A stretch of DNA of 64,000 bases. It comes from a virus. The notes beneath the pieces are model-generated. The model searched no databases and was not told the DNA's origin. It saw nothing but the letters and a program-made list of their open reading frames with translations. The translations under genes and the position numbers were made by a program. This document shows, in pieces, positions 37,912-46,464 of the stretch; the stretch's first letter is position 1; each line of letters begins with the position of its first letter. The DNA lies in the IMG/VR virus record IMGVR_UViG_3300032053_000009, positions 1-64,000 of that record, one strand, 5' to 3'.

Positions 37912-39996
37912 TTATGTTACCTCTGCCGTCCACGCAAATTCAACATACAGTAGCTGATATGTGGATTGATCAGTAGACCGATTTGAGCCAACATAAAAGC
38001 TCTGCAACCCTGCCGTTGGCGTCAATGTCCAATTGGCTTGATCTGCCCCGCTCACGCCATTGCCTACCCCTGCCAGATAATACATCACAGCCGTGTAGCC
38101 TGAAATCGTTATTGTCGGCGCCGCCTGTTTAGCTGCAACGAATGGAATTGATTTATAAGAAATTGAATTTGTCGAAACGTTCCGTTGTATTGGCCACGTT
38201 CCTTCATAAACAGGACTGCTGACTTCGTAATAACGCAAACATCTTTGCAGTTCGTCAGCCGGATGCTGAGGAACAAAAGCAATCGGAGTGGCGCCAGTGA
38301 TCAGCATAATTGAATCTGTGTACATGGTGCCATTGGCTTGCGGTGATAAATATGAGCCAAATCCAACTTCGACTGTCGTCAACGATCCGCTCATAATCTG
38401 TGTCGCCGTCAACGTTTCCCAGTTGCCTGATCCAGAATGATTAACGGAGAAAGTGGTCGTCACGCCATCCGATATATAAAGATGAAATAGATTTGCGGTT
38501 GATGTTTTCACTCTGGCGCTGACCGTCATCGTCAGCCCTGCAAAATTTCTAAAATTCTCAAGTCGCTGATAAATCGCTATTTGGTTCCCGCCAACACTGC
38601 CTGTAATATCCAATTTTAACGACGCCCCGCCCTGATCAACAATTGAAGTTTCTTTAGACACCGTGAACGTTGGTGTTGAGTCTTTATACAGTCTCCATTT
38701 ATCAGCCAGGTAAACAGCATTGGCAGGACTCGAAAAAGACGTTCCTCGTTGCCAAATCTCCATTCCGCCGTTCGTTAGAATGTTGGTCGTGTTGTCTTGC
38801 AAATCCGACAAAGCTCCGCCCTTCACCTTATCAAGTTCAGCAAGCGTCGGAGCGAAACTGATTGGATTGGTAGCCATCGTCAACATAGCAGAGTCGATAT
38901 AAGTTGTTGACACCTTAACATCGCCAGCGCCATACATCCCAATCGAAATATCCAAGTTTGCCACAGACAGCGTTTTAACAGCAGTCAATGTCTGCCAGGT
39001 ATTGTCGCCTGTGTGATATTGCGAATACGAAGGTCCATCAACCGAGTTGTACAAGCGGACACGTATGCAACTTGCTTGATTGGTTTTCACACGAACAGAC
39101 AAGGACAGAGTTTTCCCGTTGTAAAATTCTGGATTGTCTAAATATTGAAGGATGACTATTCCTGTACATGACCCGACATTGGTCAGATTAAATTTCAAGC
39201 TATATAGACCAGAGTCAACGATAGACGCTTCTTGGCTGATTGAAAACGTTGGCGCCACGCCAAAGCTCGTTCGCCATTTATTTGCCAAAAACGTATTGCT
39301 AATCGGAGCCACGAACGAGGTTCCATAATCCCACTGCTCAAACCCGCCGTTGGCGAGAATGTTCTGAGCATTGTTGCGTAAATCAGAAACTGCTCCGGCT
39401 TTAACTTTGTCAATTTCAGCGCTAATGGGTGTGAAATTTGAAGGATTGGAACTCACCACCAGCATAGCTGAATCAATATAAGTTGTGGCGATTTTCATGT
39501 CGCCAGAATCCGTACCGCCAATTTTTATCAGTAGTCGATTGGCTGTTGCTGATAAAGTTTTTGTGACGATAAGCGTTTGCCAAGTTCCATCGCCAGTGTG
39601 ATAAGAGGAATACGTATTGGTCAATCCGTCATGGATCAGCATTCTGATTGAATTAGCAGTATTGGTTTTGATGCGGACAGACAAGCTCACGGTAGCGCCT
39701 ATATAATTTTGCCAATCAACCACGTCTTGCGCCACATAGCATAAAAAGCTCCCGCTGGCTGCCGTCACGTCCATCTTCATAGAATAAACGCCAGAGTCAA
39801 CATTGACGCTCTCTTGCGAGAAGTTGACAGTACCGCCGTTATGAAAATGAATCCATTTATCGTCAACGTATGAACCAGTGGGTGGATTAGGAAACGAAGT
39901 GCCCAAGCTCCATACTTCAAAGCCGCCATTGACCAGCATATTTAACTGCGCTGGCGCCATTGCAAAATCTGTTCGAGGATCAAGTTGAGTTGTCAT
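37912..39996 (-). CDS. tail fibre with three tandem NGGFE modules
   Basis: 694 residues from ATG 39996 (TAATG overlap). Three modules start at about residues 25, 215 and 410 (MLVNGGFEVWSLGT, ILANGGFEQWDYGT, ILTNGGMEIWQRGT), each followed by YTGDNTWQTL/NWETL-type and TTYIDSAML phrases. The C-terminus is a single domain ending FAWTAEVT. A longer relative of the neighbouring single-module genes, most simply produced by module duplication. Confidence 0.78.
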   Translation of the reverse strand: MTTQLDPRTDFAMAPAQLNMLVNGGFEVWSLGTSFPNPPTGSYVDDKWIHFHNGGTVNFSQESVNVDSGVYSMKMDVTAASGSFLCYVAQDVVDWQNYIGATVSLSVRIKTNTANSIRMLIHDGLTNTYSSYHTGDGTWQTLIVTKTLSATANRLLIKIGGTDSGDMKIATTYIDSAMLVVSSNPSNFTPISAEIDKVKAGAVSDLRNNAQNILANGGFEQWDYGTSFVAPISNTFLANKWRTSFGVAPTFSISQEASIVDSGLYSLKFNLTNVGSCTGIVILQYLDNPEFYNGKTLSLSVRVKTNQASCIRVRLYNSVDGPSYSQYHTGDNTWQTLTAVKTLSVANLDISIGMYGAGDVKVSTTYIDSAMLTMATNPISFAPTLAELDKVKGGALSDLQDNTTNILTNGGMEIWQRGTSFSSPANAVYLADKWRLYKDSTPTFTVSKETSIVDQGGASLKLDITGSVGGNQIAIYQRLENFRNFAGLTMTVSARVKTSTANLFHLYISDGVTTTFSVNHSGSGNWETLTATQIMSGSLTTVEVGFGSYLSPQANGTMYTDSIMLITGATPIAFVPQHPADELQRCLRYYEVSSPVYEGTWPIQRNVSTNSISYKSIPFVAAKQAAPTITISGYTAVMYYLAGVGNGVSGADQANWTLTPTAGLQSFYVGSNRSTDQSTYQLLYVEFAWTAEVT

Positions 39997-40010
39997 TAAG
40001 TTACCTCTGC
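39985..40010 (-). repeat. near-identical fibre-gene junction repeat
   Basis: The sequence around the end of one fibre gene and start of the next (on plus, GTTGTCATTAAGTTACCTCT followed by GCTGTCCAA) recurs at about 40,917-40,942 and, more diverged, at 37,912, 42,820 and 35,128. It encodes the start MTT on one side and the tail ...TAEVT on the other. Such homology at boundaries allows exchange of whole fibre genes. Confidence 0.7.
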
Positions 40011-40922
40011 TGTCCAATTAAATTGAATGGACAAAATGGGATACGTGGTTTGATCAGTGCTGCGACTTGAGTCTAACGAAAAACCGCTCACTGTTGGATT
40101 AGCGGTTTGATTTGACCAATTCGCACCATCCGCTCCGCCATTGCCTGCACCAGTCGTTGGCGAATGAGCACGCACAGCGCTGACAATAGTGACGGTATTA
40201 GTTGGCACCGCTGCTTTTTTTGTGTTGAACGGAACCCAAGTGATAACCTCATTTCCAGGCGTCGCATTACGATAGATAGGGATGAAAGTTGCCAAGAATC
40301 CATTTTCATAATAGCGCTGACACCGCACCAGTTCGTTGGCTGGATGTAGAGGAATAAAATTGATTAGCCCTGGGCTGACGGTCATCATCGCCGAATCAAT
40401 ATAAGTTGTGCTGACAAAACATGATGTAGGTAAGCCAAGAGTCACACGAAACGCTGTTGCGACAGCGCCAACGAGCGCAGATACCGTCAATATTTGCCAA
40501 GTGTTGTCGCCAGTATGGTACGACGAAATCCAACTTGAAAATCCATCTGTGAGATAAATTATCGCCGCATTTGGCACATTGCATTTCATGGCAACAGAAA
40601 CCGTCACGATCTTTCCTCTATATGATCGGGCGTTTTCTAAATCTTGAAAAATCGCCGCAGATGTTCCTGAGCCAACAACAGTAATGTCCAACTTCAATGA
40701 CGTGGCTTCAGACTGGACAATAGATGTTTCTTTTGTGATTGAGAATGTTGGGCCGCCACCATAATTAGCTTGCCACTTATCAGCCGTGTACGCCGCAATA
40801 GCTGGATTAGAGAACGGTCCTGAGCCACGCTGCCATTGCTCAAAACCACCGTTCACAAGCAGATTGATCTGTGGCGGCAACGTCATTGAAAAATCAAGAT
40901 TTGGATTCAGTTGAGTTGTCAT
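39996..40922 (-). CDS. tail fibre protein, single NGGFE module
   Basis: 308 residues from ATG 40922 (TAATG overlap; ORF seven codons longer). One module (NLLVNGGFEQWQRGSGPFSNPAIAAYTADKW...DNTWQILTVSA...TTYIDSAMMTV...NELVRCQRYYENG) plus the C-terminal domain ending FNWTAEVT. Shares a near-identical 3' boundary with the next gene. Confidence 0.78.
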   Translation of the reverse strand: MTTQLNPNLDFSMTLPPQINLLVNGGFEQWQRGSGPFSNPAIAAYTADKWQANYGGGPTFSITKETSIVQSEATSLKLDITVVGSGTSAAIFQDLENARSYRGKIVTVSVAMKCNVPNAAIIYLTDGFSSWISSYHTGDNTWQILTVSALVGAVATAFRVTLGLPTSCFVSTTYIDSAMMTVSPGLINFIPLHPANELVRCQRYYENGFLATFIPIYRNATPGNEVITWVPFNTKKAAVPTNTVTIVSAVRAHSPTTGAGNGGADGANWSNQTANPTVSGFSLDSSRSTDQTTYPILSIQFNWTAEVT

Positions 40923-41881
40923 TAAGTTACCTCTGCTGTCCAAGTAAAAATAAAATCTAAAATGTTGTACGTGGTTTGATCCCCGCCAGTTCTTTGACCG
41001 TAAATAGTAAACGCATCTTTATTGGTCGGAGTGGAGATCGCACTCCAATTAGCTTTATCGTCTGCACTGTTGGCATTACCGCTCGTAGGTAAATAACCCA
41101 TGTAATAATTTACCTTCGTTATCGTCACGGTCGGTACAGCATATTTTTGAACACAAAATCGTTGAAGAACTTGGTAATAATTTTGAGAAGTGTATCGTTG
41201 CAAAGGGGCGACTGTTTCATTATTGCTCTCTGTTTTTTCATAATAGCGCTGACACCGCACCAAATCATCAGCAGGGTGCATGGAAATAAAATTAATTGGT
41301 ACATTGCCAACCGTCAACATCACTGAGTCGATATAAGTTGTCGAAACAACAGTCGCTGCCAACCCGCCCAAATGACTTAAGCAACCAATAGCAGCGGTAA
41401 GCTCCCCATTAGAACCTACAGCCGATACCGTGGTTGTCAATGTAAGAGTTTCCCATCCCGTTCCTGCATTCGAGGAAGAAAATCTCCAACTCCCCGCATC
41501 AGCAAAACCAATCTGAATTTTATTTGCGACAGAGCATTTGACTCTTGCGGAAATACTGATAACTCGCCCATTTAATGATCCGCCTATAAGCCCTTCCAAG
41601 GACTGAATAACCCCTATGCCGAGTCCGCCTGCCACCGTCACATCCAGTTTCAGGCTGTACGGGAACACATCATAATTGCCCGCACCCCCTTCTCTGGCGA
41701 TTGTAAAGGTCGGAGATCCATTCTTGGTGCAATACCAACCATCTGCTGTGTAAACTCCAAGAGCGGGTGAACTAAAAGAGGTTCCTCTCTGCCAAAAAGC
41801 AAATCCACCATTAATTAACATATTGACCTGCGGTGCCAGCGTCACGCTAAGATCTTGATCAGGAATTAATTTTGTTGTCAT
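40922..41881 (-). CDS. tail fibre protein, single NGGFE module
   Basis: 319 residues. Same plan as its neighbour: NMLINGGFAFWQRGTSFSSP...YTADGWY, GTGWETLTLTT, TTYIDSVMLTVG, DDLVRCQRYYEKT, ending FTWTAEVT. More diverged in the middle than at the ends. The start MTTKL has GACATGAC context and follows a 1-bp gap from the upstream gene. Confidence 0.78.
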   Translation of the reverse strand: MTTKLIPDQDLSVTLAPQVNMLINGGFAFWQRGTSFSSPALGVYTADGWYCTKNGSPTFTIAREGGAGNYDVFPYSLKLDVTVAGGLGIGVIQSLEGLIGGSLNGRVISISARVKCSVANKIQIGFADAGSWRFSSSNAGTGWETLTLTTTVSAVGSNGELTAAIGCLSHLGGLAATVVSTTYIDSVMLTVGNVPINFISMHPADDLVRCQRYYEKTESNNETVAPLQRYTSQNYYQVLQRFCVQKYAVPTVTITKVNYYMGYLPTSGNANSADDKANWSAISTPTNKDAFTIYGQRTGGDQTTYNILDFIFTWTAEVT

Positions 41882-41882
41882 G

Positions 41883-42821
41883 TCACAAAACCTCTAAAAG
41901 CAAATATTCGGATGTAGTTGACGAAAACAATTCTGCTGCGTGAAACGCTGTCAATGGACTACCCGATACGCTGCTACCAGCAAAATATCCACTATGATTC
42001 GATTCCGCTGCAAAACCCAATGCTCCAATAACCACCAAGCCGCCAGCCGGATTGCCCGTTTTCCAATTCGTTGAACTAAAAACTGTGGCTGTCGGCACGG
42101 CTGCCATTGGCACAAAATAGTGAATTGGAAATTCGCACGCTGACGTAGATAGAGCTATGCCGATTGCCACATCTTGATTAATTGCCCCGCCACCAAATTT
42201 TTGGCAATAACGCAAACACCGTGAAAAATTATCAGCAGGTTGCAACGGCACAAATGATAACGATTGGCTACCAACACATAGCATGACATTATCAATATAA
42301 ATCGTAGCCACATTAACGTCGCTGGAAATCATACCGATCTCCAAATATAATTGGCTGGTTGCTGAATAAACAGTTTGCGTGGCGGTCAAGGTCTGCCAGG
42401 TATTATCTCCGGTATGATAATCCGACGGAGTGTTAAAGATACTATCCCGCAATCTGATCTTTGCCGTGTTAGCGACATTGCATTTTATTCTCGCCGACGC
42501 CGATACGGTCAAGCCAGCATACGCTGAAGCGTTTTCCACGAATCCAACAATGCGACACACGGTGGCGCCGCCAACCGCCGTCACGTTCAATTTAAGAGAA
42601 TATGAACCCTTACCATCAATAATGCTTGACTCTTGGCTAATGGTAAATGTTGGAGACCCAATTAGCGACACTTGCCACTTATCTGCCGTGTACGCATTAA
42701 TGCTTGGATTAGAAAACGATATTCCTCTCTGCCACACTTCCATTCCTCCATTATTAAGAAGATTGAGAAATGGCGAAAACGCATTTGGATCTAAAGCCCG
42801 ATTAACTACAGTCGTTCCCAT
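41883..42821 (-). CDS. tail fibre protein, NGGFE-type, divergent C-terminus
   Basis: 312 residues from ATG 42821 (TAATG overlap). One module (NLLNNGGMEVWQRGISFSNPSINAYTADKW...DNTWQTLTAT...ATIYIDNVMLCVG). Unlike relatives it ends in a different domain (GYFAGSSVSGSPLTAFHAAELFSSTTSEYLLLEVL) without the WTAEVT tail, so a recombination or replacement has exchanged the C-terminal part. Confidence 0.7.
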   Translation of the reverse strand: MGTTVVNRALDPNAFSPFLNLLNNGGMEVWQRGISFSNPSINAYTADKWQVSLIGSPTFTISQESSIIDGKGSYSLKLNVTAVGGATVCRIVGFVENASAYAGLTVSASARIKCNVANTAKIRLRDSIFNTPSDYHTGDNTWQTLTATQTVYSATSQLYLEIGMISSDVNVATIYIDNVMLCVGSQSLSFVPLQPADNFSRCLRYCQKFGGGAINQDVAIGIALSTSACEFPIHYFVPMAAVPTATVFSSTNWKTGNPAGGLVVIGALGFAAESNHSGYFAGSSVSGSPLTAFHAAELFSSTTSEYLLLEVL

Positions 42822-44962
42822 TAAGTCACCTCGGCTACCCAATTAAATTCTATCGACGCCAGCGGATACGTGGTTTGATCACCTGTACGTGTTAAACCAA
42901 CATAAAACCCATTTACTCCAACGCCTTTGCCAGCCGTCCAATTTGCTGTATCGCTGCTACTACTGTTGCCAGTCGTTGCCAAGTGCAACAAAACAACAGA
43001 AAGAGATGATAATGTTACCGTTGGCGTCGCAACTTTCGTGACACGAAACGGAATAGAAAAATAAGCACAGTAATTCACGCCAGCGTTGCGACTAATTGGC
43101 TCCACGGTTTCAAATATTGGACTCGACACTTCATAATATCGTTGGCACCGAATCAAATCTTGATATGGTGCGACAGGTTGATAAGGAGCTGGTGAAGCGT
43201 TTTGCACCACCATCACTGCCGTGGCATCAACGTAACACACCGCATTTGGCGCAAAAATCCCAAAAGCCACAGTCGAAGTGCTGTCATCTATAAAAGTTGT
43301 GACTGTCAACAAATGCCAATTCCCATCACCTGGATGATAAGCGCTTCTATAAATACTTGGTGAGCTGGCTGCTCCTTGTAACAAAATTCCGCAACCATTT
43401 GAATTGGAACGAACATAGGCTGAAAACGTAATAGGCTTTGATCGGTGAGAAGCAGCCGTATCAAAATACTGAATAGCAAATCGAGCATCGTTAAGAACTC
43501 CTGTCCCGACCACCGTGCATTGAAAGCGCATCGCATATGGACTTTGCGGATCTGGATAGGCTGTTCCAAGCCTACTGATCGTAAACGTTGGCTGAACCGT
43601 GGCAGTGTTATATTGATTTGTCCATCGGTCGGCTGTTTCGGCGCCATTGGCTGGATTGCTAAATGTTGTACCTCGTTGCCACCATAAAAATCCGCCATTG
43701 TCAGCCAAGTTATCGACCCCATGCCCGTACTGAGTATAAAATGAATAGGATCGCATAGAGTCATTGTCTTGGCTTTCAGACACGTATGGAATTGAGACAG
43801 GTCCAATATTTGCTATTGCGTTATCGACATAGACAACGCCTGTGCCAGGTACGTTCACATCATACCAGCCAGCTCTAAAACAAAGATAATTAGCGAGGGC
43901 GTAAACAGATAACGTCACCGACAACGTTTCCCATCCCCCACCGCCCGAATGCGCATTTGAATATTTAGTCGTGTTTAGATCTGTTATCTGTAATTTGAAA
44001 CCAGCCAAGGTTGTTTTAACTCGCATCGCATAAGAAACGGTACGATTACGAAACGAATTTCCATAAGTGGTTTGTATGATGCCAGCTTGCGTGGTTCCAG
44101 ATCCAGCGCTGGTGACGCTAATATACAGCGCATTACGACCCGTCAATGGATCGAAATTCACTGTCTCTTGACCATAAGTAACAGTCGGAATGGAGCTTGT
44201 GGTGGTAGCTTCAGCAACCCACCCATCAGTGACAGACATATATCCTGATGGCTGTGGATTAACGCAAATATCACCCCGATTCCAAATTTCAAAACCGCCA
44301 TTAATAAGAATGTTTCGAGTGTTCCCTTGAACAATAGACGAGTATCCCGTCTTCAACAATTCAACTTCAGCATGATCAGGCTCAAAAGTCGGAATTGTAG
44401 CGCCCAACATCAACATGGCCGAATCAACATAAAATATTCCATTAGCTGGCGCAGCTCCGCCCGCCGTAGAATCAAAACCGACATGGACAGATAACCCAAC
44501 TCCGCCAGGCGTAAATTTTACGCTTAGGGTCTGCCAAGTGTTATCGCCAGTATGGGCAGTGGACAAAATGGTTCCGCCAGACCAAAACGCCATCACACAC
44601 ACTCCGGCAACATTGCTTTTTACCCGCATCGAAAGAGAAAGCTGTTTTCCATTCAAAGAAGCAGAATTGTTGGAAGTAATAGGAGTTTGACCAACACGCA
44701 AACGTGTTCCGCTGCCAGCGTTGGTGATATTGACTTTCATGGAATAAGCGCCATTGTCAATAGTGGTTGCTTCCTGAGAAATCGTATACGCCGTTACGCC
44801 AACTACTCGTACTGCCCACCCATCGGCTGCGTTTTGCTGATCAGGAGGATTGGTGAAAAGTGTCCCACCATTCCATTGTTCAAACCCGCCATTGGTTAAG
44901 AGGTTCTGATATGGGCTATTGACCGGATCTAACGCTCTTGATGGTACGAATGTCTCACTCAT
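42821..44962 (-). CDS. tail fibre with three NGGFE modules
   Basis: 713 residues from ATG 44962 (GAGGATAAA upstream). Modules begin at about residues 20, 215 and 430 (LLTNGGFEQWNGGT, ILINGGFEIWNRGD, LADNGGFLWWQRGT). The N-terminus RALDPVNSPYQNLL resembles that of the 41,883 gene; the C-terminus ends FNWVAEVT. The three modules differ from each other more than some do from modules in other genes, suggesting exchange between genes. Confidence 0.75.
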   Translation of the reverse strand: MSETFVPSRALDPVNSPYQNLLTNGGFEQWNGGTLFTNPPDQQNAADGWAVRVVGVTAYTISQEATTIDNGAYSMKVNITNAGSGTRLRVGQTPITSNNSASLNGKQLSLSMRVKSNVAGVCVMAFWSGGTILSTAHTGDNTWQTLSVKFTPGGVGLSVHVGFDSTAGGAAPANGIFYVDSAMLMLGATIPTFEPDHAEVELLKTGYSSIVQGNTRNILINGGFEIWNRGDICVNPQPSGYMSVTDGWVAEATTTSSIPTVTYGQETVNFDPLTGRNALYISVTSAGSGTTQAGIIQTTYGNSFRNRTVSYAMRVKTTLAGFKLQITDLNTTKYSNAHSGGGGWETLSVTLSVYALANYLCFRAGWYDVNVPGTGVVYVDNAIANIGPVSIPYVSESQDNDSMRSYSFYTQYGHGVDNLADNGGFLWWQRGTTFSNPANGAETADRWTNQYNTATVQPTFTISRLGTAYPDPQSPYAMRFQCTVVGTGVLNDARFAIQYFDTAASHRSKPITFSAYVRSNSNGCGILLQGAASSPSIYRSAYHPGDGNWHLLTVTTFIDDSTSTVAFGIFAPNAVCYVDATAVMVVQNASPAPYQPVAPYQDLIRCQRYYEVSSPIFETVEPISRNAGVNYCAYFSIPFRVTKVATPTVTLSSLSVVLLHLATTGNSSSSDTANWTAGKGVGVNGFYVGLTRTGDQTTYPLASIEFNWVAEVT

Positions 44963-44969
44963 TTTATCC

Positions 44970-46454
44970 TCACGACGTTGCCGTCCAATTAAACGCCATA
45001 CGCACAGGACGTTGCCCACCTATGGTCTTGCTGGCTCTCAACGAAAAGCCACGCAACAAATGATCGGTGATGCCTAAAAGCAAAGTGTAGGCCGCCACAG
45101 CGTTTGTTATCCCCAAACCGTCTTCATAGATCTGCACGTTCGTTAATGCTATCACGGGCGCCGATGCCTTGACCACATTAAAATCAATGTCATCATCAAT
45201 ATAATAGGTCGTGTCGTCGGAAGCGCCATATTTTGAAAAATCATTGTAACCCACTTCAAAGTATCGCTGGCTCCGATCCCAATCTTCCGCAGGACTGAGC
45301 GCTGCGAACGTAAGTGGATCAGTGTTTTGAACAGCCATAGCGCCATCGACGTAACACGTTTGGCTGGCGTTGATTTCAATCGAAAACGTGAGTGACGTGA
45401 TCCCAACCGCAGGCGTGCGTGTGACGGAAAGCGTCTCATATGACCCCGTGCCTGTGTTGGCTGCCGATGACGTGGAGCCATTGCTGTCCGTGATTTTGGC
45501 GACAATGCTGGTGGCTGCACCAGGTCGCACCCGAATCGTGAACGCCACCGCACGATTCTGATAATCCAAATAGTTTTCAATGGTCTGCGACAGCGATACC
45601 ACGCCAGACGAAATAGTAACCACAGCCTTCAATGCCGCAGGCGAGTTGTCAACAAACGTCATCTCTTTTGAAATTGACGCCGTGTTGCTGCCGAGCGCCA
45701 GCGTCCAGCGATCTGCGGTAAAGCCATTGGTCGTGAACGCTCCGCCGCCACGCTGCCAAATCGAGAATCCGCCATTGGTAAGAAGATTGATCGCTGCTGA
45801 GCCACCCACATTTGAAATCCGAATCTTGTTACCAACGGTCAGGGTCTCAAGAAGGATATTGGTGCCGCCCTCCAAGCTAACGTTATCGGTCAACGTCAGT
45901 CCGCCCACTTGGGCTAACGTTTTAACCACTTGACCAGAAGCTATCTTGTCAGAGGTGACGGCATTCACAGCCAATTTTGAATTGGTAATGGCTGAATCAG
46001 AAACGTCTGTTTGAACAATGGTTCCAGGGGCGATTTTGTCAGATGTGACCGAATCGGGCGCCAGCTTGATGTTGGTGATGGCATAGTTTTCAATCTGGGT
46101 AATTCCCACCGCTCCGGTCGCCAGCTTGGATTGAATTACAGCGGTGTCAGAAATGTTCGTGCTCGTGACAGCATTCACCGCCAACTTCGGATTAGTAACA
46201 GCCGAGTTTGACAGCTCAAGAGTATCGACAGCGCTGGGCGCTATGTCAACGGCAATAACTGTCCCGTCAGCGATCTTGTCCGACGTAACGGAACTGGGAG
46301 CCAGCTTATCGTTGGTGACAGCCAGATCTCTAATCTTGCCCGTGATAACGGATTGGTCTTCAAGCTGTGTCAGACCAACCGCACCGTTAGCGATAACGGG
46401 CTGCGTTACCGATTGGCTGGCGTACTCTTGTGTTTGAACAAATGTTCTGGACAT
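44970..46454 (-). CDS. tail fibre with shaft repeats and one NGGFE module
   Basis: 494 residues. Residues 1-200 are the shaft repeat seen in the neighbouring giant gene (VTNPKLAVNAVTSTNISDTAV, VTSDKIADGTV), about 17-20 residues per unit. The NLLTNGGFSIWQRGGGAF module follows (about 225) with YETLSVTRT and SQTCYVDGAM; the end is FNWTATS. Links the repeat-shaft and module families in one protein. Confidence 0.78.
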   Translation of the reverse strand: MSRTFVQTQEYASQSVTQPVIANGAVGLTQLEDQSVITGKIRDLAVTNDKLAPSSVTSDKIADGTVIAVDIAPSAVDTLELSNSAVTNPKLAVNAVTSTNISDTAVIQSKLATGAVGITQIENYAITNIKLAPDSVTSDKIAPGTIVQTDVSDSAITNSKLAVNAVTSDKIASGQVVKTLAQVGGLTLTDNVSLEGGTNILLETLTVGNKIRISNVGGSAAINLLTNGGFSIWQRGGGAFTTNGFTADRWTLALGSNTASISKEMTFVDNSPAALKAVVTISSGVVSLSQTIENYLDYQNRAVAFTIRVRPGAATSIVAKITDSNGSTSSAANTGTGSYETLSVTRTPAVGITSLTFSIEINASQTCYVDGAMAVQNTDPLTFAALSPAEDWDRSQRYFEVGYNDFSKYGASDDTTYYIDDDIDFNVVKASAPVIALTNVQIYEDGLGITNAVAAYTLLLGITDHLLRGFSLRASKTIGGQRPVRMAFNWTATS

Positions 46455-46464
46455 TATTTACCTC

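Noticed and set aside
33035-46454. Diversity-generating retroelement acting on fibre modules
   Set aside because: No reverse transcriptase, accessory protein or template repeat is present; variation between modules is not limited to adenines.
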